From an uncultured Bacillota bacterium (GTDB lineage Bacteria; Bacillota_I; Bacilli_A; RFN20; CAG-826), in NCBI GenBank assembly GCA_949298295.1, contig CASFWS010000020.1, forward strand, positions 1 through 12,451: a stretch of DNA of 12,451 nt. The letters are read 5' to 3'. Positions within the stretch are counted from its first letter, which is position 1. Each line of letters opens with the position of its first letter. Position numbers and translations under genes: made by a program. The notes beneath the pieces were generated by a model, which made no database searches, was not told the DNA's origin, and was given only the letters and a program-made list of their open reading frames with translations. Below, one piece after another: positions 5,974 to 12,451 of the stretch.

Positions 5974-6516
5974 ATGTTCCTCATATCGACCCAAGCCGCC
6001 GTCACCCTTCTTATCGTCGGGGTTTCCATCTTCCTCGTCTACGCCCTCGGGGCCGTTTACGTTATCGGGGCCCTCTTTTACTTCAAGAACCGCCTCCGTA
6101 AGAAGATCGTGGCTCTCTCGATTCTTTTCGCCGAGAAAAAAGATCTCCTTCTTTCTGTCTTCCAACTCTATGACGAGGCAAAGCTCCCTCTCGAGGAGGC
6201 AGACCGCAAGCATTGCTCAAGGGTCCGCTGGCTGAAAACCGAGGTCGTGAAGGACAAAGACGTCGTCCCGATATCCGAGATCCTTGCCGGGCTTGAGAAG
6301 CGTCTTACGCTCATTGCCGAAAACGAGCCCTACATCAAAAGGAGCGAGGAACTGACGACTCTCCTTATGACCCTTAAGGACGTCGATGCTTCCTACCGGC
6401 GCATCGTGAACGTGTATAACGCCGACGTCGCCGGCTACATGTATTGGCGAAAATTCTTCCTCTACCGTTGGCTGAGCTTCCTTTTCGGATTTACCAAGAA
6501 AGAACGGATCGTCTAG
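5974..6516 (+). CDS. LemA-like membrane-anchored helical protein
   Basis: The 180-residue protein has one N-terminal membrane segment (about 9-37), a basic stop-transfer run NRLRKK, and a long helical domain. The C-terminal part (YRRIVNVYNADVAGYMYW, then LSFLFGF) resembles the end of LemA proteins, in which R-x-x-YN-x-x-V is followed by a hydrophobic stretch and a GF motif. An inner piece, AEKKDLLLSVFQLYDE, would match the LemA motif RRxDLIPNLVxxVKxYxxHE, but weakly. LemA proteins have no settled function. The start at 5974 is chosen because TATAAT sits seven bases before it; the frame is open further upstream, with an ATG near 5863 that lacks a ribosome site. The stop TAG shares the CTAG at 6513-6516 with the convergent ABC-F gene. 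Confidence 0.6.
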   Translation: MFLISTQAAVTLLIVGVSIFLVYALGAVYVIGALFYFKNRLRKKIVALSILFAEKKDLLLSVFQLYDEAKLPLEEADRKHCSRVRWLKTEVVKDKDVVPISEILAGLEKRLTLIAENEPYIKRSEELTTLLMTLKDVDASYRRIVNVYNADVAGYMYWRKFFLYRWLSFLFGFTKKERIV

Positions 6517-8036
6517 AAGTAGAGTTCGTAATCGACGAGGCCATCGTAGAAGTCCTTTTCGTGGCTTACGAGGATAACGGCCCCGGGAAAGGCGGCGATG
6601 GCTTGGTAAAGGGCTTCCTTGGCCTTTTGGTCGAGGTGGTTGCTCGGCTCGTCGAAGATGAGGAAATTGCTCTTCCTTAGCCCCATGAGGGCCAAGCGGG
6701 ACTTCGTTCTTTCCCCGCCCGAGAGTTCGCTTAGGGGACGAAGGGCTTTTTCCTTTTGGACCCCGGCTTCGCCAAGGGCCGAGCGAATGGCTGTGTTATC
6801 GAGGTTCGGAAAGGCCTCGTGGAGAAGCTCGAAGGGGGTGAGGTCGAGATCGTGGTCGATGTCGCTGTCGAAATAGGAAGGCGTCGTCCCCTCGAGCCAT
6901 TTGTAGGAACCCCCTAGCGGCGGGAGGAGGCCGAGGATCGTCTTGAGGAAGGTCGTCTTACCAACCCCGTTCTGACCGATGATGGCGATCTTCTCGCCTT
7001 TCTTAAGAACGAAGGAAATCGGCTCGAGGAGCGGGGTCTCGTAACCGATTTCGAGGGCATCGACGATCAAAGGCCGTTCCCCGACGTCGCGGGAGAAGGG
7101 AAAACGGAAATGGCAGTGGACGACATCACTCTTCGGCGGGGCCATCCGGACGAGGTGGGATAGGCGGGCCCGGTGGCTTTTGGCCGCCATCGCCGAGGTC
7201 GCCCGGACGATGTGGGACTTGATGAATTCCTCTTCCTTCTTGATGTAGCGTTGCTGAGCCTCGTAGTTTTTCTCGTACTGTTCCATGTCGAGGAGGCGCT
7301 GCTCCTCGAAGTGCTCGTAAGAGCCGCGGTAACGGTCGATCCGGCGATTCTCGAGAACGAAGACGACCTGGGCGATTTGCCGGAGGAAGGCCTCGTCGTG
7401 GGAGACGCAAAGGAAAGCCCGCGGGTAGCCGTTCAAGCGGTCGACGAGCCACTTGACCTGGTTCTGGTCGAGGTAGTTGGTCGGCTCGTCGAGGAGAAGG
7501 ACGTCCTTTTCCTCAAGGAGCATCTTGGCCAGGAAAGCCTTCTCCCGCTGGCCGGAGGAAAGCTTGGACAAGGGACTATTCAATTTGTCTTTGGGGAAGG
7601 CGAGGCCGTCGACGAGGTCGCCCACTTTCTCCTGGAGGGCGTAGAAGCCTCCGTCGAGAAGTTCCTCTTGGAGGCGGGAAGCCCGGTTTAGGGCCTTTTC
7701 GTTTCCGAGAGCCCCTTCTTCGTAGAGGCGCTCCATCTCCTTTTCCTTGTCGAAAAGGGGGCGGAAGACGCCGTAAAGATAGTCGATGACCGTTTGCTCG
7801 GCTCCTTCTTGAAGTTCCTGATCGAGATAGGAGAAAGAAACCCCGCCCGTCCAATCGATGCGGCCCCGGTCGGGCAGGAGCTTACCGGTCAAGAGCTTGA
7901 GGAGGGTGCTCTTCCCCGAGCCGTTATGGCCGACGAGGACGGCATGCTCCCCTTCGTTCAACTGGAAAGAGACGTTGTCGTAGAGTTCCTTGTCCGCATA
8001 GGCAAAGGATATGTTTTGCGCACTTACGACTGCCAC
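6513..8036 (-). CDS. ABC-F family ATPase (ribosome-associated translation factor)
   Basis: The 507-residue protein has two ABC domains and no membrane segments. Domain 1: Walker A GHNGSGKST (36-44), signature LSSGQ (159-163), Walker B LLLDEPTNYLD (180-190), H-loop SHD (212-214). Domain 2: GQNGVGKTT (354-362), LSGGE (438-442), FDEPSNHLD (461-469), SHE (491-493). A charged helical linker (about 236-300) sits between them; in ABC-F proteins it reaches into the ribosomal tRNA sites. The protein ends right after domain 2, without the C-terminal extension of Uup-type members. It could be a housekeeping factor (YbiT/YdiF/YfmR kind) or an antibiotic-protection protein. The GTG at 8036 is the only sensible start: the frame stays open upstream but runs through a terminator and a tRNA gene. 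No Shine-Dalgarno; GATAAT lies seven bases before the GTG. Confidence 0.93.
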   Translation of the reverse strand: MAVVSAQNISFAYADKELYDNVSFQLNEGEHAVLVGHNGSGKSTLLKLLTGKLLPDRGRIDWTGGVSFSYLDQELQEGAEQTVIDYLYGVFRPLFDKEKEMERLYEEGALGNEKALNRASRLQEELLDGGFYALQEKVGDLVDGLAFPKDKLNSPLSKLSSGQREKAFLAKMLLEEKDVLLLDEPTNYLDQNQVKWLVDRLNGYPRAFLCVSHDEAFLRQIAQVVFVLENRRIDRYRGSYEHFEEQRLLDMEQYEKNYEAQQRYIKKEEEFIKSHIVRATSAMAAKSHRARLSHLVRMAPPKSDVVHCHFRFPFSRDVGERPLIVDALEIGYETPLLEPISFVLKKGEKIAIIGQNGVGKTTFLKTILGLLPPLGGSYKWLEGTTPSYFDSDIDHDLDLTPFELLHEAFPNLDNTAIRSALGEAGVQKEKALRPLSELSGGERTKSRLALMGLRKSNFLIFDEPSNHLDQKAKEALYQAIAAFPGAVILVSHEKDFYDGLVDYELYF

Positions 8037-8043
8037 GGGGCGG

Positions 8044-8049
8044 ATTATC
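8044..8049 (-). promoter_or_regulatory. -10 box of the ABC-F gene, probably giving a leaderless mRNA
   Basis: On the minus strand GATAAT ends seven bases before the GTG start codon at 8036. The -35 region is GC-rich without a good match, so the promoter may be weak or activator-dependent. The upstream tRNA terminator means that the gene needs its own promoter. Confidence 0.5.
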
Positions 8050-8083
8050 GCACATCCCCATCCCCGGGGGTAGGAGGAGGGAC

Positions 8084-8110
8084 AAAAGAAAACCCCGGGC
8101 AAGCCGGGGT
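8084..8110 (-). terminator. Rho-independent terminator of tRNA-Leu(GAG)
   Basis: On the minus strand ACCCCGG pairs with CCGGGGT around a 5-base loop, followed by TTTTCTTTT. It begins 12 bases after the tRNA CCA end. Confidence 0.85.
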
Positions 8111-8121
8111 CATCTGCGCAT

Positions 8122-8206
8122 TGGTGCGGGAAACCAGAATCGAACTGGCATGGGTTGCCCCATACGCCCCTCAAACGTACGCGTCTACCATTTCCGCCAT
8201 TCCCGC
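8122..8206 (-). tRNA. tRNA-Leu (anticodon GAG)
   Basis: Acceptor stem GCGGGAA/TTCCCGC, discriminator A and encoded CCA. The anticodon loop TTGAGGG on stem TACGT/GCGTA gives GAG, which reads CTC and CTT, the Leu codons that dominate in the neighbouring host genes. A class II variable arm (TGGG/CCCA) and T-loop TTCGATT are present. The gene is a single-gene unit with its own promoter and terminator. Confidence 0.97.
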
Positions 8207-8219
8207 AGCGGCAACGGGT

Positions 8220-8248
8220 ATTATAGTAAGCCTCCAACGAGGCTGCAA
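8220..8248 (-). promoter_or_regulatory. Promoter of tRNA-Leu(GAG), with a palindrome in the spacer
   Basis: On the minus strand TTGCAG (8243-8248), a 17-base spacer and the consensus TATAAT (8220-8225) end 13 bases before the tRNA 5' end. The spacer and the edge of the -35 box hold the inverted repeat AGCCTC-CAAC-GAGGCT (8229-8244). Confidence 0.8.
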
Positions 8249-8328
8249 GACGGAAATCACTTCCGGGAATCCGAGAAAGAAATGCGGAGCCGGAACCGTC
8301 CCTGGAACCCTTATGCCGCTGCCGGGCC

Positions 8329-8376
8329 TTGTTCAAAAGCGGGGGGGCGTTAAAATTTGTGGGAATGGAAGGAGGT
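8329..8376 (+). promoter_or_regulatory. Promoter and strong ribosome-binding site of the lipoprotein gene
   Basis: TTGTTC (8329-8334), a 16-base spacer and TAAAAT (8351-8356) form the promoter. AAGGAGGT (8369-8376), a full match to the anti-Shine-Dalgarno, lies six bases before the ATG. This shows that the host ribosome uses canonical Shine-Dalgarno pairing. Confidence 0.75.
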
Positions 8377-8382
8377 CCATCA

Positions 8383-8928
8383 ATGAAACGTCTCTTGTCC
8401 TTGTCATTCGTTCTCGGTTCCCTTCTTGCCTCGTGCAATGCCGTTCCGGCCGATGCGGCCGATAAGCCCTTCGTGAAAGAGGACTACGCCCATCTCTATT
8501 TTGCCGGGAACGACATCTACGGGATGCCCGTCCTCTATAGCGACTTTTCCAGCCTCGACCGTTCCTCGTTCGTCGAACCCGACGACGTCAAGGAGACCGA
8601 AGAGATTTCCTTCGATGGGGTTTTCTGGATGAGAGTCTATGTTGCCTCAGCCGAGGAACCGATTGCCCACGTTCCTTCCAACGGTCTTGGAAACGACTCG
8701 AGCCTTGCTGGGGATTCAAGTCTTGCAAACGAGGCCATTCCTCAGGATGCCGGCGCTTCCGAGTTCGTCGATCTGTGGAAACCTATCATCGATTATGAAA
8801 ATCTCGATCCTTTTGAAGGCGAAGAACCCGGCACCCTTTTTGCCATCCATTTCGACTTCTGGCGAAGCGTGAAGTGCGCCGTTTACCCAGCCACCCTTTA
8901 CGTCTATTCCTACGAAGCCATTCGATAG
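8383..8928 (+). CDS. Small predicted lipoprotein of unknown function
   Basis: The 181-residue product has a type II signal peptide: MKR, a hydrophobic core, then the lipobox LASC with Cys18 as the lipidated residue, so it should sit on the outer face of the cell membrane. The mature protein is acidic and rich in Phe, Tyr and Asp. A short tandem repeat, DSSLA at 105-109 and 111-115, lies in a low-complexity loop that splits the protein into two halves (about 30-98 and 119-181). I recognise no family. The start is fixed by the strong ribosome site; an ATG at 8329 would overlap the promoter. It forms a single-gene unit with its own promoter and terminator. Confidence 0.85.
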   Translation: MKRLLSLSFVLGSLLASCNAVPADAADKPFVKEDYAHLYFAGNDIYGMPVLYSDFSSLDRSSFVEPDDVKETEEISFDGVFWMRVYVASAEEPIAHVPSNGLGNDSSLAGDSSLANEAIPQDAGASEFVDLWKPIIDYENLDPFEGEEPGTLFAIHFDFWRSVKCAVYPATLYVYSYEAIR

Positions 8929-8947
8929 CCTAGACGATTCCTCTCGG

Positions 8948-8979
8948 GGCGGAGAAGGCGCAGCCTTCCCCGCCTTTTT
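8948..8979 (+). terminator. Rho-independent terminator after the lipoprotein gene
   Basis: GGCGGAGAAGGC pairs with GCCTTCCCCGCC (one A-C mismatch) around the 3-base loop GCA, followed by five T. It starts 19 bases after the stop codon. Confidence 0.85.
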
Positions 8980-9062
8980 CATTGGTTTCGGATATTTCAA
9001 AAGACCATCGATCACGGTTTACCGAGCGGTGCCCCAATCGCTTGCTCTGAGAGCGAGTGTCT

Positions 9063-11195
9063 TTACTCGCTTATTGCCCCTGCGCCTTTTGCTTTCCGGC
9101 GGGTGATGGCCGAGAAAACGCCCATGGATGCTAAGGCAACTGCCCCGATGGCCATGAGGGGGTAGCCGATCCGGCGGAGAAGGGGGCCGGGGTAGGTAAA
9201 GGAGAGTTCGAATTCCCCTTCCGGAAGCCGCGCGGCTACTAGGCCGTCGACGTCGAGAACCTCGCAAGAGACGGTTGTCCCGTCAGCAAAAGTGGCGGTA
9301 GCCCCGTAGCCATCGTAATAGAACTGGGGAAGCTGAAGGAGAGCATCCTCGCTAGAGGAGACATCAAAAACAACCTCGGGAGTGTTCAGTTCGACGATCG
9401 AGGCCGTTCCCGAACCCTCGAGGAAAACGGGCTGGATGTATTCGTCGATCCCATAGGGGATGTCGCGTTGGTAAAGGAGGTTGGAAGCGACCTCCTTGGC
9501 TAAGGAATTCGGGTAGCTTGCGTCTTGTTCCCCATAGAAGATCTCGAAGGGCGCTGCGGGGGCATATTCGTTTTGATAGCCATAGCGGATGCGGTCAGCG
9601 ACCCATTCCTCGGTCGGTTCGGCCTTCCAGCCGTTTCCTTCCTCGTAGGAATAGATACGCTTGTCGATGAATGGCTGGTTGACGACGGCGAGCATCGAGG
9701 CCATGGCCAGGGCGATCGAAGAAGAGACCCGGAAGGAAGCAAACGGCTTGAAGAGATAAGCGGCGGCAAGCAGAAGGAAGAAGGCCACTATTCCCCAGTA
9801 GCGGAAGGGGAACTGGCAAAGGCGAAGAAGCAGGGAGGAGTTCTCCCAATAGGCGGAAGAAAAGAGGGAGACGAAGCCGAGGGCAAGGGCGGCCATCACC
9901 GCGTAGATTTCCGTATTCCCGAAGAAGGACCCGACGGTTTTAAGAGGCGTTTCCCGAAGGGCTAAGCGTCCTTCGTCCTCCTCTTTGCCAAAAAGGAAGA
10001 AGGAGAGGTCATAGGAAAGGAAAAAGGCCGCAAATCCCATGTAAACCTCGGCTCTTTCTCCCAGAATCAGGGGCGGAAGGAAAAGGATGAGAGCCATGGT
10101 TAAGAGCCGAATCGGGGTCTTGAAGGATTCCTTTAGAGGAAGGAAGCGGCGGAGCAAGGCATCGGCAACAATGGAGAGGAGGCAAGCCCCGGGGAAGTAG
10201 CCTAGGGATAGGAACCAGCGCCACTCCTCGTCGTAAGGCATCGAGGCGTAGTTGGCCCGCCATTCGAAATCGATGAAGCCGACGCGCCAAGAGCTTCCCT
10301 CGATCGCCGAGACGACGCTCTCGATGTCCTCCCACATGAGGTTCTCGTCGCTGAGGCGGTAGTCTCCGCTTCCGACGGCTTGGAGCATCGGGAAGACGAA
10401 GGGGAAGACAAGGAAGATGGCCGCCACGACCGAGATGCCGCCGAAGGCCCAGAACCTTCCCGACTTGGCTTTCTTGATAAGCTTTGGAAGCATCCCGACA
10501 AGGAGGAGAACCGCGGCGGCAAAGCTGATCATGGCGGTATAAGGATGGGAATCGACAAGCCCGACGAGGCCGAGGACAAGGGCGAGGAAGGGGCCAGCTT
10601 TGACTTCCTTATCGTCGATGGCGGCATAAAGGCCGTAGATGAACACCGGAATGAAGCCGATGGCCACCCCTTCGGCAAAGGCCGCTCGATAGAAGAGGCA
10701 GTGGTAGCGATAGGGGAAATAGATGGTCGCGATGGCCGCGGCTAGGCCAAAGGAAAGCCGCCCGTCGATCCGTTTGACCAATTTGTAGGAGAAGATGGCG
10801 CTGACGGCCACGGAAAGATAGGCGACGAACTTCATCGACCCGGTGACCGAAGCGCCGAAGAGATAGCTTAAACCGGCCGAAAGATAGTGGGGGAGCATCC
10901 CGTAGAAGAGGTTCGCGTTGATCGCGTAGTTGCCGAGATAGACGTGGTTGGGTCCGTCGACGAAGCCCCGCTTGAAGCCTTCGAGGAGATCGTAGACGAG
11001 GGAAAGGTGGACGTCGACATCGTCGCCGCTGGTCATCCCCTCATGGCTCATCCAGACCCAAAAGGGGGCTATCGAGATAATCAAAATGAGAAGGTAGGGA
11101 AGAAGATTTTTGCCCAAAGCAAGGGCTTTTTGCGGGCGAAACCCTTCGAAAAGCCTCTTCCAAGCAACACGTCTTTCTTGAGAGGCAGTTTCCAT
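9063..11195 (-). CDS. Large polytopic membrane protein, GT-C / YfhO-like (6-pyruvoyl-tetrahydropterin synthase-related membrane family)
   Basis: The 710-residue protein has about a dozen hydrophobic segments, the first at about 31-49 and the last at about 680-698, and a soluble region of about 150 residues (roughly 525-675) before the last one, likely outside the cell. After the first membrane helix, SGDDVDVHLSLVYDLLEGFKRG (from residue 56) resembles the Asp-containing first loop and following amphipathic helix of lipid-linked-sugar-dependent GT-C transferases and of membrane proteins annotated as 6-pyruvoyl-tetrahydropterin synthase-related. It may transfer a sugar from a polyprenyl carrier to a surface polymer. 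It lies six bases after the GT2 gene, with AAGAAGGA as ribosome site, in one operon. The family call is by overall pattern, not by a diagnostic motif. No strong terminator follows. Confidence 0.65.
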   Translation of the reverse strand: METASQERRVAWKRLFEGFRPQKALALGKNLLPYLLILIISIAPFWVWMSHEGMTSGDDVDVHLSLVYDLLEGFKRGFVDGPNHVYLGNYAINANLFYGMLPHYLSAGLSYLFGASVTGSMKFVAYLSVAVSAIFSYKLVKRIDGRLSFGLAAAIATIYFPYRYHCLFYRAAFAEGVAIGFIPVFIYGLYAAIDDKEVKAGPFLALVLGLVGLVDSHPYTAMISFAAAVLLLVGMLPKLIKKAKSGRFWAFGGISVVAAIFLVFPFVFPMLQAVGSGDYRLSDENLMWEDIESVVSAIEGSSWRVGFIDFEWRANYASMPYDEEWRWFLSLGYFPGACLLSIVADALLRRFLPLKESFKTPIRLLTMALILFLPPLILGERAEVYMGFAAFFLSYDLSFFLFGKEEDEGRLALRETPLKTVGSFFGNTEIYAVMAALALGFVSLFSSAYWENSSLLLRLCQFPFRYWGIVAFFLLLAAAYLFKPFASFRVSSSIALAMASMLAVVNQPFIDKRIYSYEEGNGWKAEPTEEWVADRIRYGYQNEYAPAAPFEIFYGEQDASYPNSLAKEVASNLLYQRDIPYGIDEYIQPVFLEGSGTASIVELNTPEVVFDVSSSEDALLQLPQFYYDGYGATATFADGTTVSCEVLDVDGLVAARLPEGEFELSFTYPGPLLRRIGYPLMAIGAVALASMGVFSAITRRKAKGAGAISE

Positions 11196-11201
11196 GGTCC
11201 G

Positions 11202-12059
11202 CTATTCCTTCTTGAAGGCGTCGAGCAAGATACCAGTAGCCAAAAGGAAGATCGAAAGGACCAAAAAGACGACCCCGGCCATGATGATCGGGGTCGTCGG
11301 GACGGCCAAAAAGCCGACAGGGAGAAGGACGGCTGAAACAAGGAAGAAGAGGGCCGCGAGGGTTGACATGGCGGCCAAGGGTCTCAGGCGGAAGAAGCAT
11401 CGGGCAATAAGAGCGAGGATCTTGATGCCGTCCCGATAGGTGTTGAGTTTGGAGAAGCAACCTTCCGGGCGATCGCGGTAGCCGATCGTCATCGTGGCGA
11501 TCTTCATGCGGCGGTAGAGGGCGAAAATGCTGAGCTCGGTTTCGATTTCGAAACCGTGGGTCCGCGGCTTGAAGCTTTTGGCAAAGCGGCGGGAGAAGGC
11601 CCGATAGCCGGTCATGACGTCCTTGATTCCCTTCCCGAAGAGAAGGCGGACGAGGAAAGTGACGACGGCATTCCCGAAGCCGTGGAAAGGCCGTTTATTC
11701 TCGGAATAATAAGCCCCAGCCAGGCGGTCCCCGACGACCATGTCGACGTTTTCCTCAAGGACTTGTTTGGCCATCTGGCGGGCGGAAGAAAGGTCGTAGG
11801 TATCGTCGCCGTCGACCATGATGTAGCAGTCGGCCTCGATTTTCCTAAGCATGGCCTCGACGACGTTGCCCTTGCCTTGGCGGGGCTCCTCGATGACCTG
11901 AACGCCCTTCCCGCGGGCGATGTCGCCGGTTCCGTCGGTCGAGTTGTTGTCGAAGACATAAACCGAAGCCTCGGGAAAAGCCTTCTTGGCGTTAAGCAAG
12001 ACCTGAGCGAGGGTCTTCTCCTCGTTATAGCAAGGGATCAGGATAGCGATGTTTTTCAT
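11202..12059 (-). CDS. GT2-family glycosyltransferase, polyprenyl/dolichyl-phosphate sugar synthase-like (DPM1/GtrB type)
   Basis: It probably transfers a hexose from a nucleotide sugar to polyprenyl phosphate on the inner face of the membrane. The 285-residue protein has the GT-A start IPCYNEEKTL (8-17), DNNSTDGT (37-44), metal-binding DGDDTYD (83-89), MTGYRAFSRR (149-158) and GFEIETEL (169-176), all typical of the DPM/GtrB branch. Two C-terminal membrane segments (about 229-251 and 256-279) anchor it. The start is the ATG at 12059, which overlaps the stop of the upstream membrane-protein gene as ATGA; the frame is open further upstream but reads through that gene. It is followed after six bases by the GT-C-like gene, a likely user of the lipid-linked sugar. 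Confidence 0.92.
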   Translation of the reverse strand: MKNIAILIPCYNEEKTLAQVLLNAKKAFPEASVYVFDNNSTDGTGDIARGKGVQVIEEPRQGKGNVVEAMLRKIEADCYIMVDGDDTYDLSSARQMAKQVLEENVDMVVGDRLAGAYYSENKRPFHGFGNAVVTFLVRLLFGKGIKDVMTGYRAFSRRFAKSFKPRTHGFEIETELSIFALYRRMKIATMTIGYRDRPEGCFSKLNTYRDGIKILALIARCFFRLRPLAAMSTLAALFFLVSAVLLPVGFLAVPTTPIIMAGVVFLVLSIFLLATGILLDAFKKE

Positions 12060-12451
12060 AAGACGCAGTTGAGGTTGAAGAAGGCCTCCTTGACATAGCC
12101 CGGCAGACCATAGGCATCGCCTAACAGCCAACCATCGAAGACGTCGAAGAGCAGGCAAACGCCAATAAAGGAGGAGGCGTAGAGGGTCAGGAAGCCAATC
12201 GAGGAGATATAGGGCTGAGCCGGGCTATCCTTCGAACGATCCATCAGCTTAAGCCAGGTGGCGGAGGAGCCGATGGTCGCTAAGTAATAAAACTCGATGA
12301 GATAACGGGCGCAGACTCCGGCCTTCGAATAGGTGGTGAAGGCAAGGATGACCAGCAGCAAAGGGAAAGCGAAGAGGAAAAGCCGTTTATCCCATCCATC
12401 ACCTTTCCCTCCCGCGAAGCCCGAGATAAGAAGGAAAAGGAAGAAAGGGAC
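12056..12451 (-). CDS. Membrane protein, C-terminal part only (runs off the right edge)
   Basis: The frame is open from the window edge, giving 131 C-terminal residues with no start in view. It has about four hydrophobic stretches (near the edge, FAFPLLLVILAF, YLATIG and the FLTLYASSFIGVCLLF region). The Arg-Tyr-Leu-x-Glu-Phe segment (RYLIEFYYLA) resembles the late Arg-Tyr-x-x-Asp-Phe motif of some GT39/GT-C-like membrane proteins. The TGA overlaps the start of the GT2 gene (ATGA). It is probably another membrane glycosyltransferase or transporter of the same pathway, at low certainty. Confidence 0.7.
   Translation of the reverse strand, partial: VPFFLFLLISGFAGGKGDGWDKRLFLFAFPLLLVILAFTTYSKAGVCARYLIEFYYLATIGSSATWLKLMDRSKDSPAQPYISSIGFLTLYASSFIGVCLLFDVFDGWLLGDAYGLPGYVKEAFFNLNCVL

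Noticed and set aside
8037..8438. N-terminal extension of the ABC-F gene up to an upstream ATG
   Set aside because: The extension would read through a terminator, a tRNA gene and two promoters; the protein family starts at the GTG at 8036.
8998..9030. Possible minus-strand terminator after the 710-residue membrane protein
   Set aside because: The best hairpin has about five pairs including a G-U and only four T after it; too weak to call.
12060..12158. Extended start of the GT2 gene
   Set aside because: The added residues are Arg-rich, unlike the family, and overlap the upstream membrane-protein gene; the ATGA overlap at 12056-12059 is the natural start.
1..12451. CRISPR arrays, insertion sequences, toxin-antitoxin pair, riboswitches
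   Set aside because: No regularly spaced repeats, transposase, antitoxin gene next to Fic, or recognisable riboswitch leader was seen on either strand.

Overview
The window looks like a chromosomal segment of an uncultured, GC-rich low-complexity Bacillota or Mycoplasmatota-related bacterium (gut Bacilli type). This rests on the Bacillus-like tRNA sequences with encoded CCA ends, the short Firmicutes-type glucose-6-phosphate isomerase, an ABC-F ATPase and a LemA-like protein. UGA works as a stop codon (the pgi-like and ispD-like genes end in it), so the Mycoplasma code does not apply. The taxonomy is an inference from gene types, not from a marker gene.

Layout. Bases 1-1340 hold an AT-richer Fic-domain gene (minus strand) with a set of repeated TGCA-centred palindromic sites in its promoter. 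Bases 1340-1978 hold no gene I can support. Bases 1979-2551 are a minus-strand tRNA operon (Val-Tyr-Gln-Lys-Leu) with a clear promoter and terminator. Bases 2578-4888 are a tightly packed minus-strand operon: a divergent IspD-like cytidylyltransferase, a one-domain S1 RNA-binding protein and glucose-6-phosphate isomerase, ending in a strong terminator. An HAD-family phosphatase (4950-5771) lies just upstream of it. A LemA-like membrane protein (5974-6516, plus strand) converges with an ABC-F ATPase (6513-8036, minus); the two stop codons share one CTAG. A single tRNA-Leu(GAG) with its own promoter and terminator follows. Then come a small plus-strand lipoprotein (8383-8928) and a minus-strand membrane-glycan operon: a partial membrane protein at the right edge, a GT2 polyprenyl-phosphate-sugar-synthase-like transferase and a large GT-C/YfhO-like membrane protein.

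How the genes work together. The three right-hand genes are translationally linked (an ATGA overlap, then a 6-base gap) and probably build or transfer a surface glycan from lipid-linked sugars. The left operon mixes central metabolism (Pgi), isoprenoid precursor synthesis (IspD-like) and RNA binding (S1).

The most notable pattern is at gene starts. Four genes without a Shine-Dalgarno sequence (HAD, IspD-like, LemA-like, ABC-F) each have a -10-like hexamer ending 7-8 bases before the start codon. This is what leaderless mRNAs would look like. The lipoprotein, by contrast, has a perfect Shine-Dalgarno sequence. I see no CRISPR array, insertion sequence or obvious novel defence system.
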